64,000 bases of DNA from Roseomonas aerilata DSM 19363 (GTDB lineage: Bacteria; Pseudomonadota; Alphaproteobacteria; Acetobacterales; Acetobacteraceae), in the NCBI RefSeq assembly GCF_000711725.1, contig NZ_JONP01000005.1:1-64000 (forward strand), given 5' to 3'. Shown here one piece after another: positions 8,989 through 17,237 of this stretch. Numbering within the stretch: position 1 is the stretch's first letter; the number at the start of each line of letters is the position of its first letter. Under the pieces are notes generated by a model. That model was not told where the DNA came from. It did not search any database and saw only the letters and a program-made list of their open reading frames with translations. Position numbers and translations under genes: made by a program.

Positions 8989-9756
8989 ATGACGCCAGGG
9001 ACGCGCGTGAACCTGGTCATGCCGATGGCGGGGCGTGGCAGCCGCTTCGGCCGGGCGGGATTCGACCTGCCCAAGCCGCTTCTCCTGCTGGATGGCGAGC
9101 CCTTCTTCTGGTGGGCGACGGAGGCGCTGCGGCGCTGCTTCGACCTCCAGTCGATGAGCTTCGTCGTGCTGGCCGAGCACATCGAGGCGCACGCGATCGA
9201 CCGGCGGATCCTCGAGCGCTACCCGCAGGCCTCGATCATCGCCCTGCCAGAGGTGACCTCCGGCGCGCTGGAAACCGCGATGCTCGGCTGCGAGGGCGTG
9301 CCGGAGGATGGCTGGCTGGTGGTGAACGACTGCGACCACACCTTCCGCGCCGATCGCCTGGCCGCGGCCCTGCCCGCCATGCCGCCCGAGACCGCGGGTT
9401 TCCTCTGCCACTTCCACGCGACCGCCCCCGCCTATTCCTACGCGGCCTATGACGAGCGGGGCGATCTTCTTCGCACCGTGGAGAAGGAGGCGATCAGCGA
9501 CCTCGCCATCGCCGGCGCCTATGGCTTCCGGAACCGCGAGACCTTCCTCCACCACGCCAGCGCCTACGCCGCGGACTGCCCTTACCCCGAGCTGTTCGTC
9601 AGCGGGATCTACAACACGATGGTGGCGGCGGGGGAGAAGGTGCGCGGCGTGCTGCTCGACGAGCACCTCTCCTTCGGCACGCCCGTGGAGTACGAGGCGG
9701 CCCTCGCTCGGATCGGGAGCTTCGGTTCCTGGCGCGGCGCCGAGGTGCGGGGCTAG
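8989..9756 (+). CDS. Sugar-phosphate or alcohol-phosphate nucleotidyltransferase
   Basis: Cytoplasmic NTP_transferase-fold enzyme of about 255 residues. The N-terminal signature MAGRGSRFGRAGFDLPKPLL is the nucleotide-binding loop with the Lys-Pro pair of this family, followed by VVNDCDHTF for metal binding. It couples an NTP to a phosphorylated sugar or small alcohol. ATG 8989 was chosen because GAGGAG lies ten bases upstream; a longer in-frame start has no such site. The next gene encodes a membrane protein with a C-terminal kinase-like domain and the one after it a HAD phosphatase, suggesting a local route that makes an activated building block. The substrate is not identifiable. Confidence 0.85.
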   Translation: MTPGTRVNLVMPMAGRGSRFGRAGFDLPKPLLLLDGEPFFWWATEALRRCFDLQSMSFVVLAEHIEAHAIDRRILERYPQASIIALPEVTSGALETAMLGCEGVPEDGWLVVNDCDHTFRADRLAAALPAMPPETAGFLCHFHATAPAYSYAAYDERGDLLRTVEKEAISDLAIAGAYGFRNRETFLHHASAYAADCPYPELFVSGIYNTMVAAGEKVRGVLLDEHLSFGTPVEYEAALARIGSFGSWRGAEVRG

Positions 9757-9768
9757 ACGGGGGTGGCG

Positions 9769-11691
9769 ATGAACCCCGAATGGGTCTCGGCCCTGGGTCT
9801 CGTGGCGGCGCTCGCGCTGCTCGTGCTCGGCCATCTCGTCCGCGTGCTCCGCTGGTCGCTGCTGCTGCGCCAGATCGGCACGCCGCGCTCCAGCACCGGC
9901 TTCCTCGCGCTCTCCCTCGCCTATGTGCTCAACGCCTTCCTGCCGCTGCGGCTCGGTGAGATCGCGCGCGGGGTCTACTATGCCTCCCGCACGCGCAGCG
10001 ACCTTGCCTACGTGCTCGCCACGATCGTGGTCGAGCGCGCCTTCGACCTGCTGGCCGTCTGGGTGCTCGTCCTCGTCTTCACCGCCGCCGGCGTGTTCTC
10101 GGACGTCGATGTTTGGGCCTGGACCGCGGGCGCGGTGCTGGTGGTCGGCGGCGTGTTCCTCTCGGCCGTGCTGGTCGAGCGCTCCGCCCGGTTTCGCTAC
10201 TTGGTCTGGCTCGCGGCCTCGATCTTCAATCCGCGCATCCGCTTGGTGATCCTCGACGGTGCCTGGTCGCTGCCCGAGGTGCTGTCCGAGGCCAGCGCGC
10301 AATGGGTGCGCATCGTCGCGCAGGGCGCGGCCATGTGGGCGCTCTACCTGCTCTCCTACCTCATGCTGTCGCGGGCAGTGGGAGTGGACTTCCAGCGCCT
10401 CTTCATCGTCATCCACGGCGCGCCGCTCGAGCCTGCCTTCCTCTCCCTCCTGCAGGAGGGGACGGGGCAGGCTCTGGTGCTGCTTCTCTACACCGTCGCG
10501 CCCTTCGCCCTCGTCCTCGGCTACGGCATCTTCAGGGAACGCATCGGCGTCACGCTGCGCGGGGCCATCAGCTGGGTCTCGGACCCGATGCTTTACGTCC
10601 ACCGCCTGCCACGCTCGCGCAACCGCTTCTCGGAGGCCGAGCAGTATAGTGGCTTCCTGATGCGCCGCTTCAGCGGGGCCTCCGACCTCGTCTCCGACTT
10701 CGAGGCGAACGCGATCGGGGACGCGGTGGTGCAGCGCATGTTCCGCGGTGGCTCCGACGCGCTGACCGCCATGGTGCAGGTCGGCAACGAGCTTCGCATT
10801 CGCAAATACGCGCTCGGCAGTGCCGCCGGGAAGCTGCACGACCAGTGCCGGTGGCTGGAGACGCACGGCACCGACCTGCCCCTCGTGCGGATTACGGACC
10901 AATCCCGCATCGGCTCGCGCTTCCTCTACGACATGGAGTATTCCCCAACCTCGCGCGACCTGTTCGACATCATCCATTCCTCGGACATCGAATCCTCCTG
11001 GCGCATCCTCGAGGACGTGCTGAACGCGATGCGGGCACTGCACGAGCGTACCCGCGGCGCGCCCGCCGGTCCGGAGGTCATCGAGCGCTACGCCAAGGAG
11101 AAGGTCGCGGGCAACCTGCGGAACATCCAGGACGCCTTCCCGCTGTTCTTCGACGGGGACACGGTGCTGGTGAACGGAGTGAGGGTGGATATCGGGCTGC
11201 TGGAGCGCTTTGCCGCCCCGGATTTCGTCACCAGCCGCATCCACCGGCGGGAGACGGCCACGATCCACGGTGACCTCACCATCGAGAACATCCTGGCCGA
11301 TCCGGTGCGCGCCTCGCACTGGTTCCTGATCGACCCCAACGTCGGCAACATCTTCGAGTCCCCGCTGCTCGACTACGCGAAGCTGCTGCAGTCGCTGCAT
11401 CTCGGCTACGAATCCCTCAACCGCGATATTTCCTGCTCCTACGGGGATGGCGTGCTCACCTTCCCCATCGCGCGCACGGCCCAGTACGCCGTGCTGCACG
11501 AGCGGGCGACGGCCTGGATGCGCGAGAACCTCGGAGAGGACGGGCTGCGCGAGGTGCGGCTGCACGAGGTCGTGCACTATTTCCGCCTGACACCCTACAA
11601 GTTCCGCAAGGGTGCCTATGCGGGGCTGGTTTTCCTCGGATGCCTCTGCCTGCTGGTGCAGCGCTACTTCGACGAGTACGAAGATTGCTGA
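9769..11691 (+). CDS. UPF0104/LPG-synthase-TM-like membrane domain fused to a kinase-like domain
   Basis: Two-part protein of about 640 residues. Residues 1 to about 280 hold 7 to 8 membrane segments with NAFLPLRLGEIARG and VERAFDLLAVW, the signature of the UPF0104/AglD/MprF-flippase group. Residues from about 300 are soluble and resemble aminoglycoside/choline kinases: ATIHGDLTIENIL near residue 500 is the catalytic loop and WFLIDPN near 523 the metal-binding Asp. An N-lobe-like stretch (RIRKYALG, supplying a Lys) lies near residue 345. GGGGG precedes the ATG at 9769; GTG 9763 is an alternative. Function is inferred: phosphorylating a small substrate at the membrane, or handling a lipid-linked intermediate. 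Confidence 0.78.
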   Translation: MNPEWVSALGLVAALALLVLGHLVRVLRWSLLLRQIGTPRSSTGFLALSLAYVLNAFLPLRLGEIARGVYYASRTRSDLAYVLATIVVERAFDLLAVWVLVLVFTAAGVFSDVDVWAWTAGAVLVVGGVFLSAVLVERSARFRYLVWLAASIFNPRIRLVILDGAWSLPEVLSEASAQWVRIVAQGAAMWALYLLSYLMLSRAVGVDFQRLFIVIHGAPLEPAFLSLLQEGTGQALVLLLYTVAPFALVLGYGIFRERIGVTLRGAISWVSDPMLYVHRLPRSRNRFSEAEQYSGFLMRRFSGASDLVSDFEANAIGDAVVQRMFRGGSDALTAMVQVGNELRIRKYALGSAAGKLHDQCRWLETHGTDLPLVRITDQSRIGSRFLYDMEYSPTSRDLFDIIHSSDIESSWRILEDVLNAMRALHERTRGAPAGPEVIERYAKEKVAGNLRNIQDAFPLFFDGDTVLVNGVRVDIGLLERFAAPDFVTSRIHRRETATIHGDLTIENILADPVRASHWFLIDPNVGNIFESPLLDYAKLLQSLHLGYESLNRDISCSYGDGVLTFPIARTAQYAVLHERATAWMRENLGEDGLREVRLHEVVHYFRLTPYKFRKGAYAGLVFLGCLCLLVQRYFDEYEDC

Positions 11692-12248
11692 GGGCCGTTC
11701 TCGTCGATTTCGACGGCACCCTCGTCGAGAGTGAGCACGCGAACGCCGCCGCCTATGCCGCGGCGCTCGGCGAGCACGGCGTGATGGTGGAGGCGGACGC
11801 GATCCTTCCGCGCATCACCGGCCGCGCCTGGGGCGATTTCCTGCCGGAACTTCTGGCCGATGCCCCCGGCACGGAGCCGGCGGCGGTCGCCCGGCGCAAG
11901 CGGGCGATCTACCCCGATTTCTTCGGCCTGATCCGCCCGAACGAGGCGCTGGCCGACCTGTTGCGGGCAACGCGCCTCGGCTCGCTCGCGACCGGGCTCG
12001 TCACCACCGCGGCCGCCGGCAGCACGGAGGCGATCCTTGATCGCTTCGCGCTGCGCGGCCTCTTCGACATCCTCGTCTGCGGCGATCATGTTTCCCGCGC
12101 CAAGCCGGACCCGGAGGGTTATCACCTGGCCGCGCGGCAGCTCGGGATACGCCCGGACGAGTGCATGGTTATCGAGGATTCCGAGACCGGCCTCGCCGCC
12201 GCCCGCGCCTTCGGCGGCCATGTGCTGCGCTGGACAGGTGGCGCATGA
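11685..12248 (+). CDS. HAD-superfamily hydrolase (beta-phosphoglucomutase/phosphatase type)
   Basis: HAD subfamily IA protein of about 187 residues. Motif I DFDGTL supplies the nucleophile Asp at the very N-terminus, motif II is a Thr in LVTTAAAG, motif III is the Lys of SRAKPDPEGY, and motif IV is EDSETG. The start is taken as TTG 11685, overlapping the stop of the kinase-fusion gene by 7 bases; CTG 11688 is possible. Overlap with both neighbours implies translational coupling. Probably a sugar phosphatase or phosphomutase in the same route as the nucleotidyltransferase and kinase-like protein upstream. Confidence 0.85.
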   Translation: MLRAVLVDFDGTLVESEHANAAAYAAALGEHGVMVEADAILPRITGRAWGDFLPELLADAPGTEPAAVARRKRAIYPDFFGLIRPNEALADLLRATRLGSLATGLVTTAAAGSTEAILDRFALRGLFDILVCGDHVSRAKPDPEGYHLAARQLGIRPDECMVIEDSETGLAAARAFGGHVLRWTGGA

Positions 12249-12703
12249 GGAACCTGCCGCCCTGGCTGATCAACTTCCTCAAATTCGGCGGGCTCTCCGG
12301 CCTCGGCTGGATCGCCGATACCTGCATCCTTCTCCTGCTCGTCCGGCTGGCCGGCATGGCGCCCTTCGCGGCCAACATCATCAGCTCCAGCATCGCGGCG
12401 CTCTCGGTCTTCCTCCTGTCGCGCGAGAAGGTCTTCAACAAGGCCGCCGGGGGGATGGGGCTGCGCGTCGCCGGCTATCTCGTTTACACGCTGATGGTCA
12501 TCCTCATCGCCTCCGCCGGCGTCGGGGCGATCACCGCCTGGCTGGGCGGGCTGGCCAGGGCGGAGGGCGTCGCGCTCTCGGCCACGGCCCTGGCGGCGGT
12601 CGCCAAGGTGCTCGTCACGCCGCCGCAGCTGATCCTCAACTTCCTTGTATCCCGTTTCATCATCGAACGTGACCTGAAGGGTGGCGGATCCGTCCATGGC
12701 TGA
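12245..12703 (+). CDS. GtrA-family membrane protein
   Basis: Small integral membrane protein of 152 residues with four hydrophobic segments and the family opening FLKFGGLSGLGWIADT. GtrA proteins are proposed to help translocate polyprenyl-linked sugars or to work with GT2 enzymes in surface glycan glucosylation. The ATG overlaps the HAD stop by 4 bp (ATGA). The next gene, a GT2, overlaps its 3' end by 8 bp, giving the classic GtrA/GT2 pairing. Confidence 0.88.
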   Translation: MRNLPPWLINFLKFGGLSGLGWIADTCILLLLVRLAGMAPFAANIISSSIAALSVFLLSREKVFNKAAGGMGLRVAGYLVYTLMVILIASAGVGAITAWLGGLARAEGVALSATALAAVAKVLVTPPQLILNFLVSRFIIERDLKGGGSVHG

Positions 12704-13493
12704 CCGAATTCTCGTCTTCGTCCCCGCCTACAACTGCGCCCCGCAGATCGGCCGCGTGCTCGCGCAGCTTGCTGCGGTGCCGTCCGGCACCTTCACTGAG
12801 GTCCTCGTGCTGGACAACGGCAGCCGCGACGGCACGGCGGAGGCGGCGATAGAGGCCGCGCGCTCCGTCACGACATGCCCGGTCACGGTGGCGCGCAACC
12901 GCGACAACTACAGCCTCGGCGGCTCGCACAAGTCGGCCTTCGCGCATGCCGTCCGGCAGGGCTACACCCATGTCGTCGTGCTGCACGGCGATGACCAGGG
13001 CTCGATCGCCGACCTCCTGCCGGTGATCGAGCGCGGCGACCACCGCCGCTACGACGCCTGCCTCGGCGCCCGGTTTGCCAGGGGATCGCGGCTGGAGGGC
13101 TATTCGCGCTTCCGGATCTTCGGGAACCACGTGTTCAACGCGCTCTTCACCGGCGTGTCCTTCCGCCGCGTGCTGGACCTTGGCTCGGGGCTGAACATCT
13201 TCGCGCGCTCGGTCTTCGCCGACCCCGGCATTGCCCGCTACGCCGACGACCTGCGCTTCAATGTCTATCTCCTCCTCGGCCTCATCGACGGAGGACGGAA
13301 GTTCATGTTCTTCCCGATCAGCTGGCGGGAGTCGGACCAGGTTTCCAACGTGAAGATGGTGTCGCAGTCGCTGCGGACCCTGAAGATCCTGCGGGAATAC
13401 GCCCTCGGCCGCCGCGCCTTCCGCGAGGGCGAGCACCGCGACATCCCGCGGGAATCCTATGAATTCGAGGTGCTCGGCACCAATGCGGCCTGA
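12696..13493 (+). CDS. GT2 family glycosyltransferase (polyprenyl-phosphate sugar synthase-like)
   Basis: Enzyme of about 265 residues with VFVPAYNCAPQI, VLDNGSRDGT and VVVLHGDDQG, the nucleotide-sugar and metal motifs of GT2. The size and the preceding GtrA gene suggest a dolichyl/polyprenyl-phosphate sugar synthase acting at the cytoplasmic membrane face, although no C-terminal membrane anchor is obvious. ATG 12696 overlaps the GtrA stop; a GTG at 12681 in frame is an alternative. Last gene of the rightward run beginning at 7179; converges on an SGNH gene 12 bp away. Confidence 0.88.
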   Translation: MADRILVFVPAYNCAPQIGRVLAQLAAVPSGTFTEVLVLDNGSRDGTAEAAIEAARSVTTCPVTVARNRDNYSLGGSHKSAFAHAVRQGYTHVVVLHGDDQGSIADLLPVIERGDHRRYDACLGARFARGSRLEGYSRFRIFGNHVFNALFTGVSFRRVLDLGSGLNIFARSVFADPGIARYADDLRFNVYLLLGLIDGGRKFMFFPISWRESDQVSNVKMVSQSLRTLKILREYALGRRAFREGEHRDIPRESYEFEVLGTNAA

Positions 13494-13505
13494 GGCCGCC
13501 GGCCC

Positions 13506-14252
13506 TCAGCGCGACTTCGCCGCCTCGGCCGCGCCGCGCAGCACGAAGGCCGAGACCGTCTGGCCGAGGCATTCCCCCAGCTGGTCCACCATGGCCGATC
13601 GCCTCGCACGAGGCGCGCGCTCGAGGTCGATGCGGTCGGTATCCGCCCAGAAGCGCATCAGCTCGTAGCGCGGGAAGACCGCGGCCCCCTGGCCTGCGGC
13701 CGCGATGCGGATCGTGTCCTGATAGGCGGTGACATCGGCGTTCGCCCGCAGGAAGCGCGAGAACTGCTGGTCCATCAGCACGGTGTCGATGTCGCGGTCC
13801 TTCAGCCATCCGAGGCCGCTGGCCAGGCGGTCGGCCAGCCAGTCCGGCTCCAGGCCGCGCGCCGCCTCCACGGTGCCGACCTGCCAGATCACGAGCTGCG
13901 GGGCCGGGTCCATCGCGGCCTCGATCATCATCAGCATGTCGGCCGCCGTTAGCCCGCGCCCGCCGAGGACCTTCACCTCCAACCGCAAGTCGGGACGGCT
14001 CTCCCGCAGGCTCGCCTCCAGCCGCGCGGGCCAGGCATGGCCGGGGGTGCTGCTGCCAGGCCCGAAGACGGAGGCGGAGCCGACGACGAGGACGCGAAGG
14101 GCGCCCTCTGCCAGCGCGCGCTCGGTGGCGGGCAGGGGCAGGGCGGCCTCCAGCAGCTCGGGCGGCGCGTCGCAGGTCGAGGCCGCGGCGGGCAGCGCCG
14201 GCAGGAGCAGTGCCAGCACCAGGAACGCGACGCGCGGGCTGCAACACCTCAT
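13506..14252 (-). CDS. Exported SGNH-like protein lacking catalytic residues
   Basis: Secreted protein of 248 residues with a signal peptide (hydrophobic core LVLALLLPAL, cleavage after AAAS). It is clearly related to the SGNH hydrolase at 15545-16318, sharing the serine block (VVGSAS), the glycine block (VLGGRG) and IWQVG. The asparagine of block III is replaced (GTVEA against GSNAV in the sister) and the C-terminal Asp-His block DGLHHTDLGY is absent. It is therefore probably not an active esterase, or uses a different mechanism. Its ATG overlaps the stop of the OpgC-like acyltransferase by 4 bp, so the two are coupled. Confidence 0.75.
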   Translation of the reverse strand: MRCCSPRVAFLVLALLLPALPAAASTCDAPPELLEAALPLPATERALAEGALRVLVVGSASVFGPGSSTPGHAWPARLEASLRESRPDLRLEVKVLGGRGLTAADMLMMIEAAMDPAPQLVIWQVGTVEAARGLEPDWLADRLASGLGWLKDRDIDTVLMDQQFSRFLRANADVTAYQDTIRIAAAGQGAAVFPRYELMRFWADTDRIDLERAPRARRSAMVDQLGECLGQTVSAFVLRGAAEAAKSR

Positions 14253-15442
14253 GCCGGCCTCCCCGAGGGGATCGCGGGGCTCGCGCGCCGCGCCCGTTCC
14301 TTCCCTTTGTACCAGCCCGACAGCCAGGCGACGGCGACGAGGCTGGCCAATCCGGCGGCGTTCACCGCCAGCTGCATCATAACGCGGTCGTCATATTCCA
14401 GTGCAAGCCGCCCCATGAAGGAGAAGAGGATGCCGCTGCAGAAGACGGGCAGCCCCTGCTGGCCCATGGCCAGGAAGGGCCAGGCCGCCCCACTCCGCAG
14501 CCAGGCCGCCGAGGCCGGCACCCAGTGGGCGACGAGGTAGGTGAGGGCGAGGATGGAGACGAGGCGGAAGGGGTGCATCGCCGTCTTGTCCACGTCCGTC
14601 AGCAGCCCGGTGAACCAGCGCGGCGCCAGTTGGCCGAGATCCGGTCGGTGCCAGGCGAGGAAGAGCAAGGCGAAGGCAAAGACAAGCCAGGCCAATGCCA
14701 GCCCGCCTGCCCAGCGCCGCCAGGGGAAGGAGAGCGGCCCCGGCGCGCCGTCGGGCGCTCGATGCCCGATCAGCACCCCGATGACGAAGAGAAGCTGCCA
14801 GCCGCCGGGGTTGAAGAACCATCCCCCGCCCGTCCAGGTCGGCAGTTCGAGCCCGAGCAGCCGCGTCGCGGCGTAGAGGATCAGGGAGAGCCCCAGCAGC
14901 AGCCGCGGCCGGCGGATCAGCGGCAGGATGAGCGCGAATTGCAGCAGAAGCAGGATGTAGAGCGGCAGAATGTTCAGGAAGGCCGGCTGGAAGCGCAGCA
15001 GCAAGGCTTCCAGCAGCGCGCGGTAGGGCTGCTCCCCGAAAGCGTCGAGGTGCAACTCGTCGATGTAAATGGAGGCGTCCATCGCCGCCGCCGAGTAGCC
15101 GACCTGGGCTGTGAACATCACGAAGAGCACGATATGCGCGACGTAGAGCGTGCCCACCCGCCGCAGCACCTGCGCCGCCGCGAAGAGCCATCCCTCCCGT
15201 TCCAGCGCCGCGCCGTAGGCGATGCCCCCCGCATAGCCCGCGAGCAGCACGAAGGCCTCCGTCGCGTCGCAGAGGGTGATGTTGCGCAGGGTCAGGTTGC
15301 CCAGCCGGTTATCGGGGATGTGGTCGATGAAGATGAACCACAGGGCGATGCCGCGGAAGAAATCGGCCCGCAGGTCGCGAGGGCGCCGCCCGCCCGCGAC
15401 GGGGGCCGTGGCACCCGGCGAGGCCTGAGCTGATCCCTCCAT
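14249..15442 (-). CDS. OpgC-like membrane acyltransferase
   Basis: Inner-membrane protein of about 397 residues with around ten membrane segments. The N-terminal RADFFRGIALWFIFIDHIPDN contains the His of the acyltransferase-3/OpgC family, and the rest matches OpgC in length. OpgC adds succinyl groups to periplasmic glucans; here the acyl group and glycan acceptor are unknown. ATG 15442 is preceded by GGAGGA. The neighbours on both sides are secreted SGNH-type proteins, a common partner in O-acyl modification of polysaccharides: the transferase moves the acyl group across the membrane and an SGNH protein transfers or removes it. Confidence 0.85.
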   Translation of the reverse strand: MEGSAQASPGATAPVAGGRRPRDLRADFFRGIALWFIFIDHIPDNRLGNLTLRNITLCDATEAFVLLAGYAGGIAYGAALEREGWLFAAAQVLRRVGTLYVAHIVLFVMFTAQVGYSAAAMDASIYIDELHLDAFGEQPYRALLEALLLRFQPAFLNILPLYILLLLQFALILPLIRRPRLLLGLSLILYAATRLLGLELPTWTGGGWFFNPGGWQLLFVIGVLIGHRAPDGAPGPLSFPWRRWAGGLALAWLVFAFALLFLAWHRPDLGQLAPRWFTGLLTDVDKTAMHPFRLVSILALTYLVAHWVPASAAWLRSGAAWPFLAMGQQGLPVFCSGILFSFMGRLALEYDDRVMMQLAVNAAGLASLVAVAWLSGWYKGKERARRASPAIPSGRPA

Positions 15443-15544
15443 GACATCCTCCAGGCGTGCGGAACGGCACCGCCACCGGGCGGCCGCAGCGGTAACGCCC
15501 CGGGCCGCCATCAGCCGGTCAAGCTTGGCGGAATCCGCGACCGC

Positions 15545-16318
15545 GTGACACACTGGCGAATGCTCCGCATGCTGATCATCTGCGGCTTGGCCCTTCTCGC
15601 GCTGCCGGCGGCGGCCGCGGAATGTCCGGCGGCGCCGGTCCAGCCCCTCTCCTTGCCGGCCACGGCGGCGGCGATGGCGGCGGGGCGGCCGGTGAGCATT
15701 CTCGCCTTCGGCTCCTCCTCCACGGAGGGTTTCGCGGCCAGCAGCCCGGAGGTCAGCTATCCCGCGCGCCTGCAGGCCCGGCTGCGCGAGGCCCTGCCGG
15801 GCCATCTCGTCACCGTGCTGAACCGTGGCCGGGGCGGGGAGGAGGTGGCGGAGATGATGCGCCGCCTGAAGCGCGACGTGCTGGAGGCCTCCCCCACCCT
15901 CGTGATCTGGCAGGTCGGCAGCAATGCCGTGCTGCGCGGCATGCCGCCCGCCCTTTATCGGGAAAGGGTGGAGGCCGGGCTAGAACGCCTCCGTGCCGCA
16001 GGCATCGAGGTGGTGCTGATGGACAACCAGGAGGCGCCGAAGCTCCAAGCCCTGCCCGAGGGGAATGAGAGGATCCTGGCGCAGACGGCGGGCATCGCCC
16101 GTGACAGAGGCGTGCCCCTCTTCTCCCGCTCCGCCCTGATGCGGCACTGGCAGACGGAGGGCGTGCCGACTGCCGCGGTGATCGGGCCGGACGGGCTGCA
16201 CCATACCGACCTCGGCTACGACTGCGTTGCGGCTGCCCTGGCGGACAGCATCCTCGCCGCCCTGCGCCCCGCCCTCCCTCCGGCAGCCGGGGTGGCGCAT
16301 GCCGGCGGGCCGCGCTGA
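15545..16318 (+). CDS. Secreted SGNH/GDSL hydrolase
   Basis: Protein of up to 257 residues with a signal peptide (core LIICGLALLAL, cleavage near AAAAEC). Block I FGSSSTEGF carries the nucleophile Ser, block II has a Gly in NRGRGG, block III is VGSNAV with Asn, and block V DGLHHTDLGY carries Asp and His near residue 216. All catalytic positions are present. GTG 15545 and ATG 15560 are both possible starts; the second gives a more usual signal peptide. Divergent from the OpgC-like gene, with about 100 bp shared between them. Likely role: acyl transfer or deacylation of a periplasmic or surface glycan. Confidence 0.85.
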   Translation: MTHWRMLRMLIICGLALLALPAAAAECPAAPVQPLSLPATAAAMAAGRPVSILAFGSSSTEGFAASSPEVSYPARLQARLREALPGHLVTVLNRGRGGEEVAEMMRRLKRDVLEASPTLVIWQVGSNAVLRGMPPALYRERVEAGLERLRAAGIEVVLMDNQEAPKLQALPEGNERILAQTAGIARDRGVPLFSRSALMRHWQTEGVPTAAVIGPDGLHHTDLGYDCVAAALADSILAALRPALPPAAGVAHAGGPR

Positions 16319-16329
16319 CCAGACCGCGG

Positions 16330-17193
16330 GTGCATGACGTGACCAGGGACGCCGCCGCGCCCGTGCGCCCTCAGCCGCGGCCCCGCTCGCCCGCGCTCGC
16401 CTCCGCGCGGCGGGTCTGGGGCATGGTCTATCGCCACCTCGCCCTCTTCCGCCGCTCCTGGCCGCGGGTGGTGGAACTGATGTACTGGCCCGTCCTGCAG
16501 ATGACGGTCTGGGGCTTCGTCACGGCCTATGTCGCGGGCGTCGGGCAGAACACGGCGACCCTCGCCGCAGGCGTGCTGCTCGGCGGCGTGCTGCTCTGGG
16601 AGGTGACGCTGCGAAGCCAGATGGGCTTCTCCATCTCCTTCCTCGAGGAGATCTGGTCGCGCAACCTCGGCCACGTCTTCGTCTCCCCGCTCCGCCCCTG
16701 GGAACTCGTCGCGGCGCTGATCCTCATGAGCGCGATCCGTATGCTCGTCGGCGTGCTGCCGGCGGTGCTGCTCGCCTGGCTGCTCTACGGCTTCGGGCTC
16801 TTCTCGCTCGGGCCCGTCGTGGTGCTCTTCTTCGCGGCGCTGATGATGATGGGCTGGGCGGTGGCACTCGGCGTCACCGCCCTCATCCTGCGGCACGGGG
16901 CGGGGGCGGAGTCGCTGGCCTGGTCGGTCCTCTTCGGCCTCGCGCCCATCTCGGCGGTCTACTACCCCGTCTCGATCCTGCCCGGCTGGCTCCAACCCGT
17001 CGCGCTGGCCACTCCCTCCGCCCATGTCTTCGAGGGGATGCGGGCCGCGCTGATCGAGGGGCGCGTGGCCTGGGGTCATCTCGGCTGGGCCTTCGCGCTC
17101 GACCTCCTCTGGATCGGCGCGATGGGCTGGGTCTTCATGCGCCAGTTCCACCAGGCGCGCGACAGCGGGGCGTTGCTAACCATCGGGGAATAG
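16330..17193 (+). CDS. ABC-2 type transporter permease
   Basis: Integral membrane protein of about 287 residues with six membrane segments and the ABC-2 region NLGHVFVSPLRPWELVAA, which resembles the coupling helix of polysaccharide or drug exporter permeases. GTG starts at 16330 or 16339 are possible. No ATP-binding subunit lies next to it: the only ATPase in the window is the fused half-transporter at 23.5 kb. It begins 11 bp after the SGNH hydrolase, so it may be co-transcribed with the glycan-modification genes. Substrate unknown. Confidence 0.85.
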   Translation: MHDVTRDAAAPVRPQPRPRSPALASARRVWGMVYRHLALFRRSWPRVVELMYWPVLQMTVWGFVTAYVAGVGQNTATLAAGVLLGGVLLWEVTLRSQMGFSISFLEEIWSRNLGHVFVSPLRPWELVAALILMSAIRMLVGVLPAVLLAWLLYGFGLFSLGPVVVLFFAALMMMGWAVALGVTALILRHGAGAESLAWSVLFGLAPISAVYYPVSILPGWLQPVALATPSAHVFEGMRAALIEGRVAWGHLGWAFALDLLWIGAMGWVFMRQFHQARDSGALLTIGE

Positions 17194-17237
17194 GAAGGGG
17201 CCTCGTCCCGCGCGGCCTTGTGTCGTAGGACCGCGCC

